Notes under the pieces: generated by a model
Databases searched by the model: none
What the model was told of the DNA's origin: nothing
The model's input: only the letters and a program-made list of their open reading frames with translations
Translations under genes and position numbers: made by a program
Virus record (IMG/VR): IMGVR_UViG_3300037427_001608
Location: 1-20,743 of that record
Strand: one strand, 5' to 3'
DNA: 20,743 bases
Source: a virus
Shown here: one piece after another, positions 4,755 to 12,433 of the stretch
Position numbering within the stretch: position 1 is the first letter of the stretch
How the letters are laid out: every line of letters starts with the position of its first letter

Positions 4755-7055
4755 TCATTCACAGAAATAGAAGGTCGTATCTTTACCAGACTTTGAGGTA
4801 CGACTTTCAAAGTTAATTAATTCAGCTTCATATAAATCCTCTAATATATTCTTACGTTGTTGTCGTGATTTTATAAAGCGAGTGCGTTGTGTTAATTCAC
4901 TCATGGTCACACCTTTCTCACCATACTCTGCAATTATTCTTTCAACTCTCTTGCTTTCCTTCTCTGCAAAGTTATCACTCAAATGAGTTGCAATTTCCTT
5001 AATAGCATTTTTCATTAGTACATCCACTAAATTTGTAGAATACATTGCAACCTCTACAGGAATTTCATTCAGCAATTTTGACGCAGTCAAGATCAAAGCT
5101 ATTTTTTTAGAATGCTCACTTGCACGAACCCACATCGAAGCAGTTGAGTTCTTCTTATCGGCTCGTTCCAGAGTTATGTCCTCGAACCTATCGAATATCT
5201 CCAGACTGTCATCACTGTAACCAATCGTCATCGGGTCTGGATCACAGGTGATCTCTCCGAAGTCATGATGGATTGGGTTTCTGTATCTTGTCTTGCTATC
5301 TACGACTTCACCATGATGATCGATAAATTTTGTTGGATCATACATTCGACCTCTGCTTGAGATTTTAATGTTCTCAGTGAGGTTGTAGAGTCTCAGGATA
5401 TCCTCTTTCAGTGCTTGTGGTATCTCTCTAACTCGTCCGGTCATTTGTCGTGTAGTCCTGTCTACAGCAGAGAAAATGAGAAACCTGTTCAGACTTCCAT
5501 CTCTCACAGCAGTATGTGTCAGTCCTTCCCAGAACGAGTCAGGAGTTGATGTTGCATAGATGTTTGCGTGTGGTTGACTTATAACAAAGCGTGGATTCTC
5601 ACGTGCATTTGCTTTGTCAGTTCCAAAGAAGGTAGTTGCAGAAGATGAGTACAGTTCCATCAATGCAGTCATCACATCTCTTACATGACCTGAAGATTTC
5701 TCACCAAGAATCGACTGCACGTATTTGCCGAACTCGTCAAAAAGGAAAAGAGCAGACGGAGTTGCAGACAAAACTCTCTCAATGGCTGTTCTGGAAGTGA
5801 CCTTTTCTGCACCAAATCCTTGCATCTCCAGTTGAGAATATATCTTTTTGATGATACTTCGAGCTGATTCCTTACCAATTCCTGTCCTTCCAAGACCCAC
5901 TGTGAAAAGGTTAGGTCGTATGTCATCCTCAGTGCAGACTTTCCTTCCAATTAGAGTTCCTACAAACGTCAGAGATGCAGATAGTGCAAGGATCGGCTGT
6001 GGATAACGTGAATTTTCGCAGATGAATCTGACCATATTACCAACCAATCCGTCTGGATAACACATGGAAGAATCCAGTGGCACGACCTCAGTTGAAATCT
6101 TTTCCTTAACCTCCTTTTTCGCTCGTGGCGAAAACTGGTGATCTGGTGTGTTGCTCTGTTGGTTGAATACGTTATTATTGTCAGCAACGAAATGTTGCAT
6201 CACAGTACCAGCAGACACACCACCTTCCGGTGAGATGCTGTTCCATTTGTAGCGCATCTCCGAAGGATTATACTTTGAACTTTGCGATGACCAAGAGTTC
6301 CAGAGTTCGTATCCAGACTCGCCAAGCAGTGCTTTTAGCGAACATCCAACCTTAAACCAAACGTCATATTCTTCAGGGAAAATACTCTTGAGTGCTATCT
6401 CTGCTTTCTCGTAGTCGCTCTTGGTAGGGTCTGTGAAGACCTTCGTGGAGTCAAAGAAGATGTCGTCAGCACTGGTTTCGCATACAGCATCAGTTATGTC
6501 ATCACCTTCAATTCGTGCGTTGTCAGACCATGTCAAAGGGACAGCATCTACATTCCCTTTTATGTCCTCATCATGTGAGACAAACATCAGTCTGTTGATG
6601 TCCTTACAGGAGTTGTCTAACTCTACTCCGTGATTCTCTCGGAAGTATTTCTTTGCGCAGTTGAAGTAGTCAGTATGGTGATCCGGGTCTTCTGGAACTT
6701 TGATTGCGAGCTTAACTCCTTCGCCAGATGGTGAAAGGAAACTTGCTCTAACGTGCGGATCGAGAGACAGTTGATCTCTCAGCAGTTCAGGATTCTTAAC
6801 ATTATCGATATCTCCTTGCAGTAGTCCTGAATATTCTACCAGATCAGTTCGTCCATTAAATTCTCCAGATAGTGTGACTGCGAACAATAGTTTCTTCTTC
6901 TTATTATATTCTTCCTTACCTGAGTCCTTTAAACACGTTCTCAGTATATTTATTTCAGACTTCCATCTTCCTAGACGTATGTATTCAAAAAAGTCGTCTG
7001 TGTCGATTAGCGAATGATTCTTCGATAATGCTGATTTAAAAAAACTTACATTCAT
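4755..7055 (-). CDS. primase-helicase: VirE_N/BT4734-type primase, PriCT-like domain, DUF3987-like ATPase
   Basis: A 766-aa replication protein. Residues about 55-175 match the VirE_N/BT4734-type, primase-like domain: hDhD acid pair in LLQGDIDN (D82, D84), SPSGEGVKLAIKV (108-120) and LDNSCKDINRLMFVSHDED (147-164). Residues about 215-290 resemble PriCT-2 (VWFKVGCSLKA, GGVSAGTVMQHF). From about 335 a DUF3987-like ATPase follows, with a P-loop GRTGIGKE at 389-396 and Walker B LFLFDE (436-441). The C-terminal 75 residues look like a winged helix. The usual Ser/Thr after the P-loop lysine is Glu396, an oddity that I believe occurs in related phage proteins but cannot confirm. It likely primes and unwinds DNA at phage forks. 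AAAGGAGAGAGA precedes ATG 7055. Confidence 0.8.
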   Translation of the reverse strand: MNVSFFKSALSKNHSLIDTDDFFEYIRLGRWKSEINILRTCLKDSGKEEYNKKKKLLFAVTLSGEFNGRTDLVEYSGLLQGDIDNVKNPELLRDQLSLDPHVRASFLSPSGEGVKLAIKVPEDPDHHTDYFNCAKKYFRENHGVELDNSCKDINRLMFVSHDEDIKGNVDAVPLTWSDNARIEGDDITDAVCETSADDIFFDSTKVFTDPTKSDYEKAEIALKSIFPEEYDVWFKVGCSLKALLGESGYELWNSWSSQSSKYNPSEMRYKWNSISPEGGVSAGTVMQHFVADNNNVFNQQSNTPDHQFSPRAKKEVKEKISTEVVPLDSSMCYPDGLVGNMVRFICENSRYPQPILALSASLTFVGTLIGRKVCTEDDIRPNLFTVGLGRTGIGKESARSIIKKIYSQLEMQGFGAEKVTSRTAIERVLSATPSALFLFDEFGKYVQSILGEKSSGHVRDVMTALMELYSSSATTFFGTDKANARENPRFVISQPHANIYATSTPDSFWEGLTHTAVRDGSLNRFLIFSAVDRTTRQMTGRVREIPQALKEDILRLYNLTENIKISSRGRMYDPTKFIDHHGEVVDSKTRYRNPIHHDFGEITCDPDPMTIGYSDDSLEIFDRFEDITLERADKKNSTASMWVRASEHSKKIALILTASKLLNEIPVEVAMYSTNLVDVLMKNAIKEIATHLSDNFAEKESKRVERIIAEYGEKGVTMSELTQRTRFIKSRQQRKNILEDLYEAELINFESRTSKSGKDTTFYFCE

Positions 7056-7065
7056 TCTCTCTCCT

Positions 7066-8172
7066 TTAAGATTTTTTTTCTAGTTCATATAATTCTCTGT
7101 GCTTGTCTCCTCTTTTACCTATGTACTCATGTGAGTAACAGATTCTTGAAGCATCCGGCAACCAATGATTAAACTCGTCCTTTGTTGCAGTATTAATCTT
7201 TTTTAGGTTCGTTGATGTTGCTCTCCACCAATCATGCTTCTGTCGATACTCACCGAATCTGAAGTGTGCAGTCTTTGAGAAGTACCTGTAACCTTGATCC
7301 AAATGAAGTTGACCAAGTGCATCTGAAAACCTAACTCCAATTCCAAGACCTTGAAAGTCAGGAAGAATAACAGTCCTGCTTGCACGAACTGAATTACGAT
7401 TATCACCTTCGTACAATGGAGGAAAGTAGCCCGGAAAATAGAGAGTTGCATTGAATCCAACCATTTTATTTTCCCAGTAGCATAGATAACATTTCGCAGT
7501 CTGGTTTAAGTCTGCACTTAAATAGTGATGCTGACTAAAGGTTTTCCATGCTGATCTTGTGGACTTGTAGATTTCAAATCGAATAGGAATCCGTTGAAGC
7601 CACCTCCCGATGGTAAAAGAACCATCTGAAGTATCGAATGTCCATTCTGGTTCTAGCCAGTCTTTGATGTCTTCGTGACAAGAAGCGAATACAATGTTCT
7701 TTAGATTGTTACGCTTAATATATTTACTGATCGCATAGCTTGCAGACTTCGCAACATCACGATTAACAACAGACGTAAATTCGTCTATAACTGCTCCGTT
7801 TTCTAATTTACGTGCTAAGTCTGCTCTGAACTTTTCTCCTGTACTCAGCGCATGATATGGACGTAACCAAGATGGTATTGAATTGAATCCTACAGCAGAT
7901 AATTTATCCATTGCTTCATCTGGTGTTTTAAAGTGAGAAACTATAGCAAGTTCAGAATTCCATTGAGGAACTTTTTCTTCTCCGAACTCTTTCAGCAGAG
8001 AAGACTTTCCTGAACCAGAAGGACCCATTATCAATCCAGTTGAGAATTCATCTGGAACAGGAGGTTTGTCAAAGCAGGTGAATGAAGTTTTTCCATCAAA
8101 CTCATAATCAAATGCTTCACTTGCTCTTGCTGTGAACTCGTCTTTTTTAACTATTGATTCTAGTATTTTCAC
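7066..8172 (-). CDS. ABC-type ATPase fused to GNAT acyltransferase (COG2401-like)
   Basis: A 368-aa two-domain protein. The N-terminal ABC ATPase has Walker A GPSGSGKS (50-57), an LSTGE signature (109-113), Walker B AVIDE (127-131) and the switch histidine H166. The C-terminal GNAT-like domain (about 205-320) has the acyl-CoA-binding loop QGLGIG (274-279) and an HHYL motif at 215-218. The order matches the ABC-ATPase/acetyltransferase fusion family COG2401, whose function is not established. No membrane segments exist, so transport is unlikely. The HHY motif and following SR recall the Mom-type acyltransferases that modify adenine in phage Mu, which makes DNA modification a possible role; this is inference. 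The start is GTG 8172, in a GTGA overlap with the preceding 46-aa gene, and no Shine-Dalgarno is visible, so translation is probably coupled. Confidence 0.75.
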   Translation of the reverse strand: MKILESIVKKDEFTARASEAFDYEFDGKTSFTCFDKPPVPDEFSTGLIMGPSGSGKSSLLKEFGEEKVPQWNSELAIVSHFKTPDEAMDKLSAVGFNSIPSWLRPYHALSTGEKFRADLARKLENGAVIDEFTSVVNRDVAKSASYAISKYIKRNNLKNIVFASCHEDIKDWLEPEWTFDTSDGSFTIGRWLQRIPIRFEIYKSTRSAWKTFSQHHYLSADLNQTAKCYLCYWENKMVGFNATLYFPGYFPPLYEGDNRNSVRASRTVILPDFQGLGIGVRFSDALGQLHLDQGYRYFSKTAHFRFGEYRQKHDWWRATSTNLKKINTATKDEFNHWLPDASRICYSHEYIGKRGDKHRELYELEKKS

Positions 8173-8309
8173 AATAAGTTACGTAATTTCATGTATGCTA
8201 TATAACACTTAAAACTTTCTAAGGATTTTTTCTTACGTCTTTCTTCGTTAATTTTTCCTTCTTCTACTCTCTTATCGTTTGCTTTAACTTCTTTCTCGTA
8301 TTTATTCAT
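8169..8309 (-). CDS. 46-aa small basic protein between dioxygenase and ABC-GNAT genes
   Basis: A short frame of 46 codons, very rich in Lys and Glu, with a basic helical centre (EERRKKKS). AGGAGTTCC lies upstream of ATG 8309. The start overlaps the dioxygenase stop by ATGA and its own stop overlaps the GTG of the ABC-GNAT gene by GTGA. This exact fit on both sides is strong evidence for a translated gene despite its length. It may serve mainly to deliver ribosomes to the ABC-GNAT start, which lacks its own ribosome-binding site. No family is recognised. Confidence 0.65.
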   Translation of the reverse strand: MNKYEKEVKANDKRVEEGKINEERRKKKSLESFKCYIAYMKLRNLL

Positions 8310-8863
8310 TTGAATGGAACTCCTATAAACCACGCAACTAATGAATACCTAGTACCAGAAGTTACAGGAGTAACGCAATGCTCCACGATAGATGGAAATA
8401 GAATAATACTCCCTGTCCCTTGTGCGATTGTTTCAATAATAACCTTACCTCTTTTAAATAGAGCAACCTGAAAATCACCTCCTTCGTAGTCATCATTGAG
8501 TTGTATTGTCATCGATATTTTCCTAACTTTTCCATTAACTGCATTTTTATGAGAACCTTTTCCATCAATGTGAAAATCGTAATAATCACCTTTTTCATAT
8601 CTTGTGATCTGGATTGCTTCCACTCCAGAAATGTCATAGTTTAATCCAGTGACTTCGTTGTAGGATTCCATATATTTCCAGACCAAATCAATAATCCATT
8701 GTTCGCTAGTCCAGAAGATTTTACTGTTTCGGATTTCTTCAACTCCTTCTACTTCTGCTTTTTCCCAAGACTTAGCAAGACGCAGAATCTCCTGACAATT
8801 TTCTTTTGTCAGTTCTTCTTTCATTTCCAAGACGTGTGTATCGTTATTTAATCGTGCTTCCAT
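8306..8863 (-). CDS. 2OG-Fe(II) dioxygenase (PKHD/prolyl-4-hydroxylase-like)
   Basis: A 185-aa member of the 2-oxoglutarate, Fe(II)-dependent oxygenase superfamily. The iron-binding triad is H98-x-D100 in YYDFHIDG and H162 in VEHCVTP. R172 in GTRYSLVAWF is the expected 2OG-binding arginine. The order and length match the PKHD-type hydroxylases common in phages. The substrate is unknown: protein side chains or nucleic acid bases are both possible. ATG 8863 is preceded by TGGAGAC and overlaps the upstream HNH gene by 16 bases. Its position two genes before the ABC-GNAT fusion raises the possibility of a shared modification pathway. Confidence 0.85.
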   Translation of the reverse strand: MEARLNNDTHVLEMKEELTKENCQEILRLAKSWEKAEVEGVEEIRNSKIFWTSEQWIIDLVWKYMESYNEVTGLNYDISGVEAIQITRYEKGDYYDFHIDGKGSHKNAVNGKVRKISMTIQLNDDYEGGDFQVALFKRGKVIIETIAQGTGSIILFPSIVEHCVTPVTSGTRYSLVAWFIGVPFK

Positions 8864-9279
8864 TTGTCTCCATTTTTCATCTGCATGAACTCCTCATAAC
8901 TGTAGTGAAAACCCTTTTCTCGATTGCATGAATCACAGCAAACAACGAGATTCGATTCATCTTGTATTTCAGACTTAGTTTTAAAGTTACCTTTGCTTAT
9001 TGGCACTTTGTGATCCAGTTGGAAATTGTCTGGAGTCAAACGCTTCTGACAATAATGACATGGAGCAGTAATATCTGAGTTCCTCGCAAGCATATATAAC
9101 CTCACCGACAACTTTCTTGGATAACCAGTTTTCTTTGCTCTGATGTGACCAGATTTTTTTGCTCTATAATATTGAGCTTTGTCTTTGCAGGATGTAGAGC
9201 AATACTTTTGAACTGAAGTATTCTTAGAATGTGGAATATACTGTTCTCCGCATTGCTCACATTTCTTTAAAAAATCCAC
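8848..9279 (-). CDS. HNH endonuclease with N-terminal zinc finger
   Basis: A 143-aa protein. An N-terminal zinc knuckle has C7-x2-C10 and C27-x3-C31. The HNH nuclease motif follows: CxxC at 74-77, DH at 89-90, N110, CDSC (115-118) and N119 in NREKG. The whole reads as a structural zinc plus a beta-beta-alpha metal catalytic centre. Free-standing phage HNH proteins may be homing or DNA-processing nucleases; inside the replication operon either is possible. The start is GTG 9279, overlapping the TAG of the previous gene by one base. The N-terminal zinc-finger spacing resembles that of the zinc-finger protein at 12788-13336. Confidence 0.85.
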   Translation of the reverse strand: MDFLKKCEQCGEQYIPHSKNTSVQKYCSTSCKDKAQYYRAKKSGHIRAKKTGYPRKLSVRLYMLARNSDITAPCHYCQKRLTPDNFQLDHKVPISKGNFKTKSEIQDESNLVVCCDSCNREKGFHYSYEEFMQMKNGDKWKHD

Positions 9280-9782
9280 TAGAAAGGAATGTCATCCGAA
9301 ACTGCTTCGGTTGAAGCAGGAGGTTCACCACCTCGCTTTGGCAAATCCAATATCCTATCGATCTGCTTCTTTGCGTCTCCTACTGGAGCATTCGCAGGTA
9401 GGTACTTCTTCACTCTGTTCTGATCTCCGTACTGCGAGTCAGTTTCGAGTGAGACAGATGCTCTTAGAGGTATGTAATGAAGTTCCTCAGAGGTTTGTGG
9501 TTTCAGTACATTGGTTGCATTGCAGATTGTCTTCATGGTCTGCTGTGCAATCTCACGCACATTGTCTTTTGGATGCCAGAGGTTCACAATGTCCCAGAGG
9601 TAACGATTCTTATATTCTCCTTCCAAGACCTGAAGTTTTAGGTTCAGGTATTTGTTACCAGAGTTACTGATCTTTTCCTCCGTCTCAGCAATATGCACCA
9701 AATATTTTCCTTCTGGTAATGCACCAAAATCTGAAGGAATTTCCTCACTGACTATTTGTGTACTATCAAAGTTTAAATCCAT
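9279..9782 (-). CDS. DUF669-like / SSB-like phage protein
   Basis: A 167-aa protein resembling the phage DUF669 family. It has the LPEGKYLVHIAETEEK strand pair (residues about 22-37), the NSGNKYLNLKLQVLEGEYKN core (about 40-59) and YLWDIVNLW, an OB-fold-like beta pattern. It ends in an acidic DDIPF tip like that of bacterial SSB proteins, through which partners are recruited. It sits next to a Sak4-like ATPase and a YqaJ exonuclease, and DUF669 proteins are often found in such recombination cassettes, so single-stranded DNA binding is the likely job. AAAGGATAATT precedes ATG 9782. Confidence 0.75.
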   Translation of the reverse strand: MDLNFDSTQIVSEEIPSDFGALPEGKYLVHIAETEEKISNSGNKYLNLKLQVLEGEYKNRYLWDIVNLWHPKDNVREIAQQTMKTICNATNVLKPQTSEELHYIPLRASVSLETDSQYGDQNRVKKYLPANAPVGDAKKQIDRILDLPKRGGEPPASTEAVSDDIPF

Positions 9783-9784
9783 AA

Positions 9785-10558
9785 TTATCCTTTCCTTGCT
9801 TTTGCAATTTCTTGTTTAAAAACCTTCCAATCTAGCGGAAGTGGTGAAGGTATTGCGACTCTACTCTTTGCTTCAAATGCAGGTTGACCAATCGTATGTT
9901 TGATACGATTTCCTGTAGAAGTAGCTTTATATATGTTCTGTCCAAACTTCTCTCCAGCTTTGAAAGAGTGAGTTTCAAACTGACACATACAAACAAAATC
10001 CGCCCATTCTCTAACAACTCCACGAACTCTCTTATCTAGCTTGATGTCGTGTCGATCATAAGAGTCTGAAGTAGGATCTTCGATCCTCACGATCTGACTA
10101 TGAGCAATTATAATAATGTCAAGACCTAACGCTCGTAGCGAATCGAGTCCAGATAGGAAACCATGCCAGTAATTAACTGCCATTGCATATCCTTTTCCGA
10201 ACCCAATCTGTTCAATTGAGTCCACATTATTAACTGTGCATACTTTCTCATGCACCTTTTTCTCTAACCAATCAGCAGAATCAATTACTACTGTTTTGCA
10301 ACCTAGTTTTTTATACTCAGAATAGATCAACCTGAGTGCATCTGTAACATCGTCAAATGATATTGATTTGTCATACAGAGGAATTGATTGAACATCATGC
10401 TCACTCAGACCACCTTCAAAATCTAACGCTATTACACCATCTGCGGAACACGCATAATGTGTCTTTCCAACTCCATCCATTCCATACAATAATTCTCGGA
10501 TTGGTTTTGGTTGTTTACCCTTAACAATTGAGCTAAGAGATATTTTATTAGTTGTCAT
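9785..10558 (-). CDS. Sak4-like phage recombination ATPase (AAA_24, RecA-fold)
   Basis: A 257-aa P-loop ATPase. Walker A is GMDGVGKT (26-33) and Walker B is VVIDSAD with D93. A sensor-like IIIIAHSQIV strand and an arginine-rich RHDIKLDKRVRG segment follow. The layout and length fit the AAA_24/Sak4 family, shortened Rad51/RecA-core proteins that act with an SSB-like partner in single-strand annealing. The YqaJ exonuclease lies directly upstream and the DUF669 protein directly downstream, the expected partners. ATG 10558 shares its A with the TAA of the exonuclease gene (TAATG), behind GGAGAG. Confidence 0.75.
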   Translation of the reverse strand: MTTNKISLSSIVKGKQPKPIRELLYGMDGVGKTHYACSADGVIALDFEGGLSEHDVQSIPLYDKSISFDDVTDALRLIYSEYKKLGCKTVVIDSADWLEKKVHEKVCTVNNVDSIEQIGFGKGYAMAVNYWHGFLSGLDSLRALGLDIIIIAHSQIVRIEDPTSDSYDRHDIKLDKRVRGVVREWADFVCMCQFETHSFKAGEKFGQNIYKATSTGNRIKHTIGQPAFEAKSRVAIPSPLPLDWKVFKQEIAKARKG

Positions 10559-11499
10559 TACTCTCCTTTATTAGAAGTTACTGAAAACCTTCTGAACGTA
10601 GACTCCTTCAAATATTTTTTACAGAGTTCAGGTTCATCGATCTTCATTTGTTTCTGGTCTAGCTTAGATTGAGTTACTGTAGACCAAGTAGCAACTCTCT
10701 GACCCTCTGAATCCTCACACACTGAAGCATCCTTCATGTGGTTTTGGATTTGAGTTTTTATAGCATCAATCCTTTTAGAAGATGCTTTTTGTATTTCTAA
10801 TTCGTTCCAGTATTCCTGCTGAATATTGTTCATTGAAATAGGTAGGTGTGCGATCTTATCAACTTCACCAATTGGAAATAATATTGCAGTCTCGCTTGTT
10901 GTCTCAGGAATTGGAGGAACTTCTTTAATTACACATTCGTTCCAGAATTCCAGTTCCTTCTTTACCAACTCATCTATACGTCTTTCATCTCTATGAATTG
11001 TATGAATCATCAATTCTTGACCTCCTACCAACGCACAAACATCGAAATAATCAAAACCTGTAATTGCTAGATAGTGAAGCACTTGGTACTCGTAATATAT
11101 AGGAGGTTGATTGTTCCAATACTTTGCTTGTCGCAGACCTACATTCTTGATTTCCAGACCTGCATTCTCTCCTTCTATCTTCTTGTCAATGTGACCTTGA
11201 AGAATTGGATAGTCCTTATGTCTGTATGTGCGATTTACGTTACGAACTCTTTTTCCTGTTCGATCTGCATATTCTTTTGCAATGATATCTTCCAGCAGGA
11301 CACCCCATCTTATTTTCTCCATGTCGCTGAGATCAGCAGGTTCTCTCTGACCTGTTTTCACTTCATAAAGCTCGACTTTATTGGTGAATGGATTGACACC
11401 CATTATAATTGAAGCATCTGAACCACCAATTCCTTGTCTTCTAAGTTCTTGATCTGCTTCTGGTTTGTACGCATCTGATTTACTACTCACTATCTCCAT
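10558..11499 (-). CDS. YqaJ-type viral recombinase / lambda-Exo-like nuclease
   Basis: A 313-aa member of the YqaJ exonuclease family. Residues 14-33 carry the RRQGIGGSDASIIMGVNPF motif. Later come GVLLEDIIAKEYADRTG, ILQGHIDKKI with the catalytic Asp, and LEIKNVG for the E-x-K pair, together the PD-(D/E)XK core. It would resect double-stranded ends to make substrate for the Sak4-like annealing protein encoded next. ATG 11499 was chosen because the family motif then starts at the usual distance. Alternatives are ATG 11574 (AGGA upstream, 25 residues longer) and GTG 11679, but that extension overlaps a convincing 45-aa gene. Confidence 0.8.
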   Translation of the reverse strand: MEIVSSKSDAYKPEADQELRRQGIGGSDASIIMGVNPFTNKVELYEVKTGQREPADLSDMEKIRWGVLLEDIIAKEYADRTGKRVRNVNRTYRHKDYPILQGHIDKKIEGENAGLEIKNVGLRQAKYWNNQPPIYYEYQVLHYLAITGFDYFDVCALVGGQELMIHTIHRDERRIDELVKKELEFWNECVIKEVPPIPETTSETAILFPIGEVDKIAHLPISMNNIQQEYWNELEIQKASSKRIDAIKTQIQNHMKDASVCEDSEGQRVATWSTVTQSKLDQKQMKIDEPELCKKYLKESTFRRFSVTSNKGE

Positions 11500-11560
11500 A
11501 ACCTTCTCTCGATTGCGGTTGTATTTAGTTTTAACTCGATGAATTTGCGAGCCTCTATTT

Positions 11561-11698
11561 TTAATTCCGACCATATTTCCTGAAGTTGAATTTAACAAAA
11601 CGGAAAAAAGTCTTCCGTGACTCTTTATTCCTCTCGTCCTGAGATTTCCGAATTGCTTGTAAAACTCTTTGTTCACCAAACATTTCTAACTGTTCCAT
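11561..11698 (-). CDS. 45-aa small basic protein upstream of the exonuclease gene
   Basis: A 45-codon frame that begins at ATG 11698 in a TAATG junction with the preceding nuclease-like gene, behind GGAGAG, and ends in TAA at 11563-11561. The same junction design is used for the Sak4-like gene, which supports translation. The protein is basic, with an N-terminal helical region and a C-terminal aromatic-basic stretch (FFRFVKFNFRKYGRN). No family is recognised. A longer frame of the exonuclease gene overlaps it, but that extension lacks a good ribosome-binding site. Confidence 0.6.
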   Translation of the reverse strand: MEQLEMFGEQRVLQAIRKSQDERNKESRKTFFRFVKFNFRKYGRN

Positions 11699-12240
11699 TA
11701 CTCTCCTTTTAGTTTATTAATAAAATCATCGTTTTGGATTAAGTCCTTGATTTCGATACTAACGCAATCAACTCTAATCCTTTTTCCATTTCTAGCATCT
11801 ACTTCTCCTGCTCCCCAGTGATCTCCTTTCTCAAACAAACTCTCCAAATCTATTCCTCCTAACAAGAATCCTTTTGTGAAAATTCCTCCTTTCTTCAGCA
11901 AGGATATAAAGTAAAAATAATCTGGTTTCTGGTGATCGAGACTCTCCTGTGCAACAGTACAATCGTAATGAGATTTAGGAACTACACTGCGATCTTTCGT
12001 TTTCACGTCCACTGTGAACTTTCCATCTATCACGTAATCGTGGTTGTACTTCTTCTGTTCATCTTCTTCTTTCTCCAGAGAGAGTCCTTGTTCTTCTATG
12101 AACTTTTCAAACAAGACTTCTCCAATAGACCCTATTAGGTTTGCTTCTTTACCTCGAATAGAATTTTTGAGGATTGGAATATCTTGAATTCTTTTCTCTG
12201 CTAACCAGAGAATTTCTTTAGAAATATACTTCGAGATCAT
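11698..12240 (-). CDS. PD-(D/E)XK-like nuclease domain protein
   Basis: A 180-aa protein with a plausible restriction-endonuclease-like core: E41 in IGSIGEVLFEKF, D68 in HDYVIDGK, and D78-x-K80 in VDVKTKD. The pattern E, then D, then D-x-K is that of PD-(D/E)XK nucleases and Holliday-junction-type enzymes. A C-terminal beta-rich half follows. It lies between the resolvase and the exonuclease genes, in line with a DNA-processing role. The start ATG 12240 has no clear Shine-Dalgarno and overlaps the previous gene by 23 bases, so coupling or a different start is possible. Confidence 0.6.
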   Translation of the reverse strand: MISKYISKEILWLAEKRIQDIPILKNSIRGKEANLIGSIGEVLFEKFIEEQGLSLEKEEDEQKKYNHDYVIDGKFTVDVKTKDRSVVPKSHYDCTVAQESLDHQKPDYFYFISLLKKGGIFTKGFLLGGIDLESLFEKGDHWGAGEVDARNGKRIRVDCVSIEIKDLIQNDDFINKLKGE

Positions 12241-12433
12241 GTTTCACATTTGATATATCGGTTTCTGTTATTTCTGGTGTTTCTAAACTATCTGCAACCT
12301 TCCACTCCAGAAGAAGTTTGACCACATTATCTTCATCATCTCTTAGAAGACTTTCCATACTTTCAAAAGTTCTGCTCTTAGCGTGTAATGAACGCATAAC
12401 CACTTGCATAAGTCTCGGAGCATTGTCGATCAT
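12218..12433 (-). CDS. small acidic hypothetical protein
   Basis: A 71-aa acidic, probably helical protein with AGGAGAG upstream of ATG 12433 and an ATGA overlap with the RusA-like gene. No motif or family is recognised. It overlaps the next gene by 23 bases. The position among recombination genes suggests an accessory role there. Confidence 0.55.
   Translation of the reverse strand: MIDNAPRLMQVVMRSLHAKSRTFESMESLLRDDEDNVVKLLLEWKVADSLETPEITETDISNVKHDLEVYF

Noticed and set aside
4771-4807. 9-bp stem (AAGGTCGTA and TACGACTTT) as terminator for the plus-strand operon
   Set aside because: The loop is 19 nt, one pair is a wobble, no real U-run follows and it lies within the primase-helicase gene. 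It was not listed as a terminator.
7066-8172. ABC transporter subunit
   Set aside because: No membrane segments or permease neighbour exists, and the C-terminal half carries GNAT-like motifs, so the ATPase domain is soluble and not for transport.
9311-9670. Plus-strand 119-codon frame opposite the DUF669-like gene
   Set aside because: It is the complement of a gene with family motifs and coupled neighbours; its composition is not protein-like.
11500-11679. 60-residue N-terminal extension of the YqaJ exonuclease
   Set aside because: It overlaps a well-signalled 45-aa gene, starts at a GTG without a ribosome site and precedes the usual start of the family motif. ATG 11574 remains possible.
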